Source: Vicugna pacos
Lineage: Eukaryota; Chordata; Mammalia; Artiodactyla; Camelidae
Reading direction: 5' to 3'
DNA: 64,000 nucleotides
NCBI RefSeq assembly: GCF_048564905.1
Contig: NC_133007.1
Span: 23,372,001-23,436,000 of the forward strand
The notes beneath the pieces were generated by a model. The model saw nothing but the letters and a program-made list of their open reading frames with translations, was not told where the DNA came from and searched no databases. Shown here in pieces: positions 1 to 11,108 of this stretch. Positions within the stretch are counted from its first letter, which is position 1. Each line of letters opens with the position of its first letter. A program made the translations under genes and the position numbers.

Positions 1-1429
1 GAGCCCATAGCCATGACCCCTGTCCCCTAACAGTCAAGGATTGCCCCATGGTGTGTTAATTCCTCCACAGTTGCAGTTTTAAGCATCCAAATGTGATAAG
101 CAGCTTCTCACAGGTGGCCCAACCACATCAGGAGAAAAGCCTTAGTGCAAAAATGCAAAAAATACGCAGCACAGCTGAAGTTAGGTTCTATAACCAGCTG
201 CCTTAGCAATGGCTAGAGGGAAAATAGTGGGCTGAGAAGATGTGAGGCAGGACACAAGAGGTGTCTGAAACTATCAGGTTTTATGAGCAATATGGAAATC
301 TTCCAATATGCCACGGTCTGCTCAGTAATTGTTTAACTCCCAGTGACATCTAGTGGTGAAATATAGACATTGGCAGGCATCAAGTTACAGCCTTTTAGGG
401 GTGTCTAAAAAGAAATTGCTCTGAAAATTCTATGTGGCTCAGCTTCACTCCATTCTGAACCAAAAATGCGGTGCATATACAGTCACCTGCAGTAACAGCT
501 GTTCATCTGCTGGGCCCTTATCTTAACCTGTCATTTTAAGAGCAGGCAAACTCACTTTGGTACCTTGTAAGTTAAACTACATTGATGTGGGCAGCTTTGT
601 AATAGCAGCTTTGTAATAAGACTTTGCTGAAAGTGAAGGATTTTATCTGACTCTGGGCTAATTCTCCCATATTTTTTCCCATAGTCACAGTCAGCCTTAA
701 ATAAGTTCCCTACGATGTCTTGGGAGTCTAAAAGTCCTATTTATGCCAGCTTTTGGGAGTTCCTCTACTTAAATCTTCAAATTAAAATATCTGTGAGAAA
801 ATATACCAAGTAAATTCCACTAAACCAATTTAATTCCATTATTCTAAAAGTACTATAAAGAAATTCTATTTTTCCCAATTTTATGTATATTTTATTAAAA
901 TCTTATTCATTGGAATCAATTATTTTTCATGTGAAAAAAAATTATACATGTTAAATAAACTAATTGGGAGATCAAATGTTGAATTTTACCTCCGAATGTT
1001 CTACTTTTGTGAGTTTTCCTGTGTAGCCATTATTTCCACCAAAATGCAATTTTCTCAGATTGAATTGTACAAATCTAAATGTTACTATATGCAGTTTTCT
1101 CCACTATAAATTTTATTTTGTGTTAGTTTTGCTGCCTTTTGTATCTATTTTAAAATTTAGGCAAAGCAAAAATAGTTTAATTCATTGATATAATTTTAAT
1201 GAGATAGCCTTTGATATTCCTTTGTTCCAGATTGGTTTATTTATATTTCTAGTTTGTTTCTCCCACAAACTTTGCAAACTGTATACTAACTATTCAGACT
1301 TTGGCCTCAGAAGTAAATGTTCTCTATTACATAGGCTATCTTGTTTTACAGTCTTTACAGCTTTACAAAAAAAGCCTCTTGTTTTACAGTCTTTACAGCT
1401 TTAATTTCTTTCTTTTGCCTTACGAATTC
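1..1429. other. No gene seen; AT-rich unassigned DNA
   Basis: The first part is unassigned sequence that becomes AT-rich after about 780. I see no exon, RNA gene or clearly named repeat. Confidence 0.4.
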
Positions 1430-2800
1430 TTTTTTAAAGACACCTTTATTGTGGTATGGCTCCTGTACAGTAAACTACACATATTTCAGACATACAATTT
1501 GATGGATTTTGATAGATGCATACACCCATGAAACCACCACCACAATCAAGATAGCTAACGTTTCCATCACTCCCCAAGATGTAATTTTCAAAACTAATTT
1601 TTAATTAATAAGGCTGAGACATACACTACGATGTTGAATACAAATGATGAGGACAGACATCCTTGCCTTGCTCTCAATCTTTAGAAGAAAAGCATATAAT
1701 GTCACCATTTAGTGTAATCATAGTTGTAGGTTTTTGTTGATGTCCTTTATCAAATCGAGAAAGTTTCTTTTTATCCTTGGTTTTTAGGGGAAAAAAAAAA
1801 AACACAGTGAGTTTTTGTCATAAAGAGGTATTGAATATTTCCAATTTTTCATTTGTATCTGTTGATTATTTTCCTATATTGTTAAACATGGTGAGGGGAA
1901 TTATGTTTGATTTTCAAATATTAAGCCAATCTTCCTTACCTAGGATAAAACCCACATGGTGAACATATAATAACCTTTTTATAATATTGCTAGATTTTGT
2001 TAAGTTTTGTTAAAGATTTTTGTGTCAAAGTTCTTAAGAAATATTGGTGTGTAATTTTCTTTTCTTGTAATTTCTTCCTAAGGTTTTCGTGTAGAGAGAT
2101 GCTGGCCTCAAAGTAAACTGGGAAGTTTTGCGTTCTCTGTTTTCTGAAAGATTTTATTTAAGATTGGTAGTTCTTCTTTGAATGTTTAATTGAAGTCAAC
2201 AAGGCTTGTGAGCCAGTTTTCCTGTGGCATGGTTTTTAATAACAAATTATTTTAATGTTTATTATATATTTTATAACTGTATTTTATTTTTAATATTTAA
2301 CATTTATTATAATAAGTTACTAACACTGAGCTATTCAGATGTTCTTTTTCTTCTTATCGCAAGAACAGATAAAGGATATCCTATCTCTTTTTCTTCTTAT
2401 CTCTTATCTCTTCTTATAGCAAACTGTTTCTAAAGTTTTTGCTTTCAATCTACATTTTTAAATGTATTGGCATAAAATTTTTCATAGCAATCCCACTTTA
2501 TCCCATTAATAATAGGATCTGTGACAATATCCTTTCTTTATTCTTTTTTTTCCAAGTACTTCATTTATTTTTTTATTTTGGTGGCATTCTTTTATAAAAG
2601 GTCCCAAAGTCACATCACTAATTTGCATAACGCATAGAGAAACTACAGTTTAATTTTATTTTCCAACGTGTGCCTATTTTCTTATAATTGAGAGTAGTAA
2701 AAATTCCAAAAGGAATTTTTTTTTATTTGTCTCAAAGCTGGAATATTATATAAATACATTTTGTTTGGTGAATAGATATAAACTGACTGAACTCCTTCAC
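1430..2800 (-). mobile_element. Old LINE-1 fragments (antisense)
   Basis: The sequence reads as decayed LINE-1 in reverse: a 3'-end-like piece at 1430-1570 (wording such as TTTATTGTGGTATGGCTC), then pieces of the ORF2 region from about 1610 on, including a diverged form of the stretch about an element 'sending' a fast-decaying ORF2 C-terminus. Stop codons are frequent on both strands. The edges are approximate. Confidence 0.5.
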
Positions 2801-4820
2801 TCTGGGGCCTCGAGGTGCTTCCCCAATCAGAACCTGTCAAGGTGACTTCTCCTCCTGTTTCAGTTACTCAGCTTTGCCATCGTTTACCTATTACAGTCAT
2901 CTGTGACCACCTGCAGACCTTAATGACCACGGAGGGGGAGTCATTAGTGGAGCCCGGGATGAGAAGGAGTCCAGCAGAGTCAGCCTCTCTAAGAGGGACA
3001 GTGATCTTTACCTGAGGGACAGAGCCATCCCAAGGTAGTGCCACGAGCCAAATACATTTATAATCTCGTTTTAAGCTGCTTTTCTGCTAATTCTGGTATC
3101 TGGGTTTCTGTAGATTTGTTTCTTTTGATTTTTTTTTAATTAGTAGACTTTATTTTTCAGAGCAGTCTTTTGATTTGTTTTTATGGGTTCCACTTCTTCA
3201 CATATCTCCCAATGTTTTATGATATATTGAATTGTATTATATATAGATAACAGTGGAGGTTTAATGATACAACTATTTTCTTTGTTTTTGTTTATGAGAG
3301 TGTGCAGTCTCTGTCCAATGAGTGGCTGCTAAAGTGAGGAAGTGATTATTCAGATGTCACCATGTTGCAAGTTAATCTGGGCTGAAGGCAGCAATTTTTA
3401 ATATGGACCTTTTTCTGGTTAGCCTTCCTCCCAGCACCACAGTGGCTCCTGTCCAAGACTAATTTCTGTGATCCTGTCAAGGTTTAATCTCAGATCCTGG
3501 TGGGGGCTGGACTTCAGTTCCATCTTTTGAATCCATAGTAGAAAGGCCCCTTTTTTCTAGGCAACTGTGAGAATGCATGAGACTAGTCTTTTATATATAT
3601 TTTATATATATTCTCTAGGTCCACCATCACTGCCCTTTCCTCTGCCAAACAGGAGCAGGAAGCCACCAAGAATTATTAGTTTACGTAAATCATTGCTGCC
3701 TTTAAGAGTCTCCTAGATGCCCATCTCTCCAGCCGTCCCCACGTTGCCGGTCTTTCTTCTGCCTCGGTCTTGGCAGGCTTTCTTCTCCAACATCGCCTTC
3801 GGAAACTGCCACTGCTTGACAGTCATGTGTAAAAGGCTCCTCTCTCTGAAAAGCAGTCCATCTGGGATTTTCTCACATCCACCTCTCTTCAACGGTTTCA
3901 TAGATAAGTACAAGTAATACCTAAATTTTGGGGCGTTACCACGGAAACAAAGATCTTTCTACATCCTTTTATATCCCAGCCAGAAAATCGCTTATTGTCT
4001 TTAAATTGTTGCCAAATTGCAAAGAAAATTATAGTTTATTTTGTCTATAACTGATCTGGTTTCTTCCCTCCTCCTGCTCTCCAGCTCCACACAAGGTAGT
4101 GGCACGCTGTCCCTCTGGGGGGTGGGTCCCCCACGGGGGGCTTCCAGTTTCTGATTGTTGGTCACATGGAGCTCTTACACTTAGTTTATCTGAATAATGA
4201 GTTGTTCTTGGGGGAGACAACCTGTCTTCCCTTCCCCAAGACTGTGCTCTGCTGTGGTGGCAGCCGAGGGTAGCTCGTGTGGGTGGGAGGGATGGGGCAT
4301 CCCCACCTCCTCCCCCAGGTGGAAACAGGTCGCTGCTCTTCCAATGCCAAAGCGGTTCATTTCCATGGCCATGCTACAAGAGGAGAGTAAATTAATTCCT
4401 ATCTTGTAAGCGAACTGTGAAACATTTAGCCCACCTTGAGGCGGTCCATTCCAGATCTGTCAGTGATGGGGGCTCATTTGTGCTGCTGGTTTCACGCTCC
4501 AATTCCTAGTCTCTGCTGAATTGGGGGATGCTTGGCTATGCCCCTTGTCTTTAATCTCTTTTAATTTAATGCTCAGTACATTTGTGAGAAAATGGTTTCT
4601 TTATCCTAAAGATTATTACTTTTTTAAAGAGCTCTTTTATGTTCTTGTCTGTAAAGGAACAAGTATGAGGATCTTCACTGTGGGGTATCAGTGGTAACTT
4701 GGTCCCTCAGCAGGAAAAGTGACAGATGCCATGTGGTGGACAGACACCTTCTTATGCAGCAGTTAGAAACAACAGATTAGATAAAACTACAGCAATAGAG
4801 ATAAATCTTTAATACATCTG
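2801..4820. other. No gene seen; mixed unassigned and L1-like DNA
   Basis: A short antisense L1-like piece is visible around 3140-3260 (pattern near GACTTTATTTTTCAGAGCAG). An AT stretch at 3590-3612 is simple sequence. The rest, including the frames at 3713-3917 and 4029-4409, has no recognisable protein content. Confidence 0.35.
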
Positions 4821-5470
4821 GAATTTATTTATATTTATGCTATAAGGTGGAGTTCCAATATGATTTTTTTCTAGATGGACAGTCAGCCTACTCAGTAACA
4901 ATTTTTTGGCAGTGATAAGAACAACATCTCAGATAATCCCATATACTGAGCTCTATCCCTTGCTTTTCTATTCTACTCCTCTATTCAACTCTTTGTCAAG
5001 TTTATTACCATAGCATTTTCATGATAGTGACTCTGAATTTTAATATCTACAAGGGCAGATTCCTTACCCCCACCATTGTTTTTTTTTTCAATTTAACCAT
5101 TTTAATACTACTTAAAATTTCATTTAATTTATACATCTGGGGAGTTAAATGGTATTTAATGAAGTTAAATCTTCTAAAACAAGAATAGAGTGTATCTTTT
5201 CATTAACTCAGAACATGTCTTTTGTCACTCACAGGACCCTACGTATAGGGCTTTCTTCAGATGGGGGTCTACACCATGCCTGTGAGATTCATTACTGAGT
5301 ATCTTCTATTTTTGCCACTTTTGGGGATGAACTCTGTATTTCTATTTCTAGCTGCTCATAGAAAGAATACCTTTGATCTTCATATATTTATCTTTTCTAC
5401 ATGACAAAATTTCCTTATAAATTCAAGTTCTTTGTTTTTTTTCAAACAGGGCTGATTGACTTTTCTAGGT
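4821..5470 (-). mobile_element. Old LINE-1 fragment (antisense, probable)
   Basis: The order of phrases, such as one near CTCTTTGTCAAGTTTATTAC followed by one on decayed ORF2 sequence, matches the reverse complement of the 3' part of mammalian LINE-1 elements. The copy is heavily diverged and the call is tentative. Confidence 0.4.
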
Positions 5471-5539
5471 GTATGTTGTATCATCTGTGAAAAGATACAA
5501 GTTTATCTCTTCTTTTCCCATGTGTAGGGGCCCTGAGGG

Positions 5540-5900
5540 TCCCTTTGCCTTCTCAGCTGCCTTTCAGGCCCAACAGAAGGATGCTTTTGCTCAGCTTTCC
5601 AAGGGCTGCAAGGTCAGCAGGACACTCGACCGCCACATCCCTGCATCACTCACCCTGCCTGGGCTCATGCCGCTGACCCCCTGATCTGTGTTGGACTCCC
5701 CTTGATCGTGGTGGTGAGACTCACCTCCACTTCCTGTCTCTTTTTTACCACCTTCAGTACTTGGAAAGTCAAAAATGCGTAACGGCACACGCAATTTTGC
5801 AGCTACCAAAAACTGTTCGCTGCAAGTCACCTTCACATTTTTGAGTTGCAGTTCCTCCAGGTCCGTGTCCTTCTCTCACAAAAAGATTGTCAGGCGGATG
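5540..5900 (-). pseudogene. Unidentified coding-like segment, possible processed-gene remnant
   Basis: On the minus strand from about 5920 to 5720 a frame reads with protein-like composition, including DTDLEELQLKNVKVTCSEQF and LVAAKLRVPLRIFDFP. A CPHC-type pair lies just upstream in another frame. No intron or neighbouring exon was found. I cannot name the parent gene. It could be a retrocopy fragment or chance. Confidence 0.2.
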
Positions 5901-7260
5901 TTGCAGTGAGGACATTGCTGCTGTTAAAATTTAGAATCTGAAATCCAGACCATATTTGCAACTTTCCACTTTCTTCCATTTCTATCTATTCTGTTTGGAA
6001 TTACAGTCATTAATCTAAGTTTTGTTTTTGTTTTTGTTTTTGTTTTTGCTTTGTGTCTCTTCGATCTGCCAACAACTGTATGTTCACTTATGGATTTTGA
6101 ACCATTTTCTAGTTATCTTTCCAGCTGAACTCATTATAGTCCATGGGATATCGGAGGCCAGTGTTAAATGTTAAATCCATTTCAAGATTTTAAATACATT
6201 TTCCAATACGGTCACAGCAAGTGACTCAAAATGCATTGGCCCCAGTGCTACGGGCTGCAGTTTACACAGGACGCAGGCATGGAGTGCAAGGCGATTCTCA
6301 GCCATCCCCCACAAACATCACAGACTTCCTGCCTCATGCTTTCATTTGCAAACTGGATTGTTTTCTCCTCGGCAGAAGAGCTTGTTGGTCCTGTTACCTG
6401 GCCCTTTTTCAGTTTTGGTTGACTGGCCTTGTCTAATGGCCCCTTACGACGGCCCTACATGTACTGGCAACAAACAGCAAGTTGTGTATTTGAATTGTTG
6501 CTCACCTCTGTTCTACTCCACCACAGCCCACAGCCCACAGCCCTTCAACTCCTAAAATAAATTTTCACAAAGCCTCTAGTTGATGTTCATCTGCCAAGCA
6601 GATCAAGGAAGTTGTAAATGTGTCCCTCAAGTTCTGAAAACAAGCCACTAAAGATAAAAGGCACGGCCTCTCTCCATTCTGTGTCCATCAGCGGATACCC
6701 TTCTGTAGCGATTGCCCTGGCTCACTGTTAACAACGGGGGAGAGTTTCACTTAATATAATCAGGAGAACTTTCTCTAGCTTATGGGAAAGTTGCACAACT
6801 TCCAGCTGGTTCTGCAACACAATAGTGAGGGGATCAGATGGCAAGTCCCCAAGTCCCCTGCTCTCTCTCTGGTCCAGTGTCCAGCCTAGAAGGTGGCGGT
6901 GTGTGGTGGTCCTGGCAGCAAGTGTCTGCTCTTTGGGCTTCAAGTGCTTGTGGGGCTGCATTCCACCCAGCAGTAGCAGCTTCTCTGTTACTCGTTTGGG
7001 CCCAGAAGTGTTCATCTGTAAATGTGACTTATTATTCAGTTAAACCTACGACTGTCCCCTTTCTTTCTGCTTAGAAGCAAATTTCAAATCACATCACAGG
7101 GAGGGATAGCCCTAGCAGAGCATGAAATCTCGCTGAGTTGAGAACAGAGGTCGAAGTTCAAAGGGTCTTGGGGACCCCATGTAAAAAGGTCAAATGATCA
7201 AACACCTACAACTGGAGTCCCAAGTTCACGAAGCTCAACGAACCTTAAGTGTCTCTCTCT
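5901..7260. other. No gene seen
   Basis: This is unassigned DNA with a TTTTTG simple repeat at about 6021-6052. Short frames at 6221-6555 and 6728-7074 show no domain or splice context. Confidence 0.4.
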
Positions 7261-7274
7261 CATGTCTCCCCCCA

Positions 7275-7292
7275 ACACACACACACACACAC
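7275..7292. repeat. (AC)n microsatellite
   Basis: A pure dinucleotide run of about nine units. Confidence 0.9.
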
Positions 7293-7309
7293 CCCAGGGC
7301 ACATTAAAT

Positions 7310-8080
7310 TCAAATTTCTAAACAAGACAGAGAAAGAAAAGAATTTAAAGCAAACAAGGGGAAAGCTCATCTTACAGGCTGAGAAATCAGAGTCACAATG
7401 GAAACCAGAAGGCAGTGGAACAGCATCTTCATGGTGCTTAAACAACTCATCATATCAGAATTCTATATCCTGCCAATATCTTACAAAAATGAAAGCAAAG
7501 TAAAAGCTATTTCAGAAAATAATAGCTGAGGAATCTGTCACCAAAAGATCGCATTATGAGAAATATGAAAGGAACTTCTTCTGGCTGAAGAAAATAAACA
7601 TTAGATAAAAGCTTGGATCTATGGAAAAGAAAGAAGAGTGCTAGAAATGGTAAACACACCAGGAAATGTTCAATCATGTTTCTTCTTTTTAGGATTTTCT
7701 AAAAATTTTTGAGGCGGAAGAGAGAGGTAATTAGGTTTATTTATTTACTTATAGAGGAGGTACTGGGGATTAAACCCAGGACCTTGTGCACACTAAGTAC
7801 GCTCTCTACCACATGAGCTATACCCTCCCCCTGTTTCTTCTTTTTAAAATCATTTTAAAGATAACTTTCAAACAAAAACAATGAACTGTAGAGTTAAACA
7901 CATGTATAAAGTAAAATTTATGACAACAATGCACAGAGAGGAAGAGCGGAGAAATGGAACTACATTGGGCATGGTTCTTATGATATGTGTAAAGTAACAC
8001 AGCAGAGTGGGTCAACTTCATGCCACAGACTTGGGAAAAAAATAAATTCAAGTAATAGCTTTGGAAAATTCACACAGATT
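7310..8080 (+). mobile_element. Old LINE-1 fragment, split by a Vic-1 SINE
   Basis: The text from CAGAATTCTATATCCTGCCA onward follows the region near the 3' end of LINE-1 coding sequence, including the diagnostic order of motifs about incomplete peptide (extension) products. It resumes after the SINE at 7692-7831. Family L1M is inferred. Confidence 0.5.
7692..7831 (-). mobile_element. Vic-1-type tRNA-Ala SINE with target-site duplication
   Basis: On the minus strand this is a full camelid SINE: tRNA-like head, then the GGTAATTAGGTTTATT-like body and an A-rich tail. The 15-base direct repeat TGTTTCTTCTTTTTA flanks it at 7677-7691 and 7832-7846, showing L1-driven insertion into the older LINE-1. 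Confidence 0.85.
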
Positions 8081-8089
8081 CCTGTCAAT

Positions 8090-9200
8090 GGTCAAAAGTC
8101 GGCACATGTATCCTCCTGGGTCCAATCAGGAAATAGAAACCTCACAGAGAGCTAAACAGAGGAAGTTTGATAGAATTATTCAACTGCAATGGGGAAAGAA
8201 CTATAAGGTATAAGAAAACTCTACATGGACCCCTAGGGCCGAAGGAGACTACCTGAGACAGATAAAGCTGGAAGGGTCACCCCTCTCCGAGACTGGAGCA
8301 CAGACCTCCTTGGAGAAGGTGTGCTTTAGCCCTTTGGGTAGCAGAGAAGTTTGTTGGTGTGTCCAGGTCAGAGCAGTCACTGAGCCAGCTGGAAGCAACC
8401 CTCCAGACCTCAGGGAGGGGCTGTAGAGAGACTGAGACTCGGTGGAAACTTCCCATCCGCAGACGGTCTAAGGAAGGGAGGGTCTGCAGAGGGGATGGGG
8501 CACTGGGAGGGGCAGGAAGCCTCTTGCTTCCATCGGAAGGTTACTGCTGGGCTGAGGCTGCAAGGCTACCTGGTGCCCAGGAGCCTCGGGCACATGGCTG
8601 GGGCGGCATCCCACAGGAGGCCTTCCCGCCCACTCTGCTGGCCCACCCTGCAGTAGCCAGAAGCTGTAGGAGAGCGCCTTCCTTTGTCTTCTGTGCACCT
8701 GCTTTAAGGAAGAAACGATTAGAAGAATTCCATCCATTGTCACTGAGCACACAATGAAGGAGAATTTGGAGCTGAGTGGCAATAAGTTGACACTCAGAGA
8801 GCACTCAGTAAGGAACACGATATCCATAAAGAGACTATCAACACATTCTAAAATGAAATCTTAGGATTTTCTGAGATATCTTGAGCTGAGTATTTGAAGG
8901 AAGAAGATACAGTTTCCTGGAGAAATAGGCATTTATTTCCAAAATAAATAGAAGTTGTTTAAAATGCACCAGAGCTACTGTCAATTCATGCTGTAGCATT
9001 TCCCAAAAGATTTCAGAAAGGACTTGCCTTAAGAATGTGGGAGGCCAGAGGGACTGGTTCACAAGCTTGATACAGCTTGAGGAAGCTAAGCTGAAGAGCA
9101 TCACCTGAGGGCAGTGTGGTACCCAAAACTGTAACAGGCCCCACACTTCTGAAGGCACTGGAGATTGCCACACATTTGTACACATTTGTTCCCCACAACA
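8090..9200. other. No gene seen; possible old LINE-1 3' flank
   Basis: Part of 8090-8420 resembles ancient LINE-1 3' ends. A plus-strand frame of 132 codons at 8359-8757 has no domain, no splice or polyadenylation context and overlaps equally long frames on the other strand, so it is not called a gene. Confidence 0.35.
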
Positions 9201-9219
9201 AGTTCATGACATAATCCTA

Positions 9220-9585
9220 ATCCATTCAGGCTGTTATAACAAAATACCATCAACTGGGTGGCTTAAAAAACAATAGAAATCTATTTCTCACAGTTCTGGA
9301 GGCTGGGAAGTCCAAGATCAAGGTGCCAGTAGATTCAGTGTTCGGTGAGGATCCACTTTCTGTGAGGAAACCTTCTTGCTGTGTCTTCACTTGGTGGTGG
9401 AGGGGATAAGGGCCTCTTTTCATAAGGACACTAATCCCATTCATGAGCTCAGACCTCATGACTTAATCACCTCCCAGAGACCTCACCTTGTAATACCATC
9501 AGCTAATGCCCAATTAGGTTTTCAACATATGAATTTGGAGGAGGGGACACAGGACACAGACATTCCACCTGTAGCATAATCAAGA
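9220..9585 (+). mobile_element. Ancient LINE-1 (L1M-type) 3' end
   Basis: The sequence follows a well-known mammalian repeat: GGCTGTTATAACAAAATACC, a run on tissue-like phrases 'TTTCTCACAGTTCTGGAGGC', then TCACCTCCCAGAGACC and AACATATGAATTTGGAGG. It is about 80% of the ancestral wording. Confidence 0.65.
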
Positions 9586-9639
9586 CAGACATTATTATCT
9601 CCATTTAGCACAGGAAGAAAGTGAGTCAGAGGAGACTCT

Positions 9640-9780
9640 GGTACAGTGCATTTGCTGCTTCACCTCACTCCCTAATTCCTACTTCAAATTGCCCTTCCTT
9701 CAGGAAGCCTTCCCTGATTAACCCTAGGCCAAGATTTTCATTTAGCATTCTGAGGAATCTGTTGCATAGCATTGTACATG
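9640..9780 (+). mobile_element. L2 LINE fragment
   Basis: The phrase TTCAGGAAGCCTTCCCTGAT is the hallmark of L2 3' regions in mammals. Confidence 0.5.
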
Positions 9781-9788
9781 CCTATAAA

Positions 9789-9975
9789 CAGTGGTTCTCT
9801 AACTTAAGCTCAATTTCAGAAGCCCCTGAGGGCTTCTTAAAACACAGATTACTGGGCTCCTCTCACAAGATTTCTCATTCAGTAGGTTGAGGGGGGTTGG
9901 TAAAATAGTTTGCAAGTTCCCAGGTGATGATGAGGCTACTGGTCAGGAAACCACAGTTTGAGAAGCACGGATTTG
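9789..9975 (+). mobile_element. MER5A-type hAT DNA transposon
   Basis: This is a nearly full-length copy. It starts CAGTGGTTCTCTAACTT and ends TTTGAGAAGCACGG, giving the short terminal inverted repeats of the family. It keeps the internal TTAAAACACAGATTACTGGG and TTCTCATTCAGTAGG blocks. It has no coding capacity. Confidence 0.8.
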
Positions 9976-9989
9976 GAAACTAGCAGGCC

Positions 9990-11086
9990 CCACATCCTGA
10001 GTTCTACTTACAAGCCCAACATAGAAGATGCCAAATCTTAATTTTCTCAAGCAAAGACTTCGAAAGTTTAGATTCACTTTTTTGGGATTGTTGAGGGCCT
10101 TGACTGCCAAGAGATTACTTCCCTGATAGCTAACAGGTGCTTTTAACTTTGCCTTCTCGTTTCTTGATCGGCTGCTGTCTTTTCTCTAGGCTAAGAAAGA
10201 CAGCTGGATGATGCAGACATCACCAGTACAGCTCCCGCCTGCCCAGAGCGGTCCAGCCCACTCCATACACTGCTTCACTTAACAGCTGTTAAGAGGAGGG
10301 CCTGTTCTGGGGGGATCCAGTCTCCTTCAAGACTGAAAAGAAAATGACTGGCCATTAGAGAGAAATATTCCTACTGAAAGTAGCTTTTACTCCATAATAC
10401 ACATACACTATGATTTTTCTCTTTTAATCAAGTTACTTCAAGTAAACTGCTTGAGATATCTCTGTTTCTTACATCCTCATTTTCTTTTAATGAGAAAATG
10501 TCCCTCTTTATAAATCCAAATTTACAATAGAAACTAGGTCCTGGAACTGCCAATATGTCATTCAGGATAAACTTGTTATATCAGAGACACAAACTGGGAA
10601 CCACTGTGGTTGTCATCAGCCAGCAGAGGCATATTTCGTAAAAGTTTGAGTCAACCCATTAATATCAGGCATGTTCACTTTTAAACCTAGACTTTCACTT
10701 TTCTTGAAAAAAAAATGTGGGTTACAGCCAAGCGAGGGTCTTACTTTGTACTTGACAACGAACAACGGGGCCTGCTTCCTTTGCACAGGAGGAGTGCTTC
10801 CCAGGGCACTGCAGAAGCCATCATTCAGACGAGGACTGCACACACACTTCCCCCGCAGTCCTCATCTGCTTGTGCCTGAGAGGTATCTGAGCTTGCTCTT
10901 CTCTTTTCACAGGACCACTTGGGCTTACAAACTTGTAGCATACTGAAAAAGAACTTCAATCCTCTTCGATAAAGTGTTCAAAGAGTGTGACCAGAGCTGC
11001 CTTCCGACCGTTCTCTGCTTCTTCAAAGTAACTCTCTTTCACCCTCAATTTCGGAGCACTGAAGTCCTGAGATCCTGAGTTCCAGG
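9990..11086 (-). other. Probable CD1D 3' untranslated region and downstream flank
   Basis: This stretch follows the CD1D stop codon on the minus strand. I see no other gene in it. Two ATTAAA-type polyadenylation signals, read on the minus strand, lie at 10438-10433 and 10491-10486. Either would give a 3' UTR of about 0.6 kb. No AATAAA closer to the stop was noticed. The transcript end cannot be fixed from sequence alone. Confidence 0.45.
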
Positions 11087-11108
11087 TCACATGATGCCTT
11101 GATAGCGG
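11087..11108 (-). CDS. CD1D: CD1D exon 6: cytoplasmic tail with YQGI sorting motif
   Basis: The last coding exon adds only RYQGIM and a TGA stop. With the end of exon 5 the tail reads QRRRRYQGIM. YQGI fits the Tyr-x-x-hydrophobic motif that sends CD1d through endosomes by clathrin adaptors; human has YQGV at the same place. Acceptor is ctcacag. Confidence 0.88.

Noticed and set aside
8359-8757. 132-codon plus-strand frame with an Arg-rich start
   Set aside because: Equally long frames on the other strand, no domain, no gene signals nearby.
1-11000. Another CD1 gene (CD1A, B, C or E) downstream of CD1D
   Set aside because: No alpha-domain or Ig-like alpha3 phrases were seen on either strand; the region is LINE-1 and unassigned DNA.
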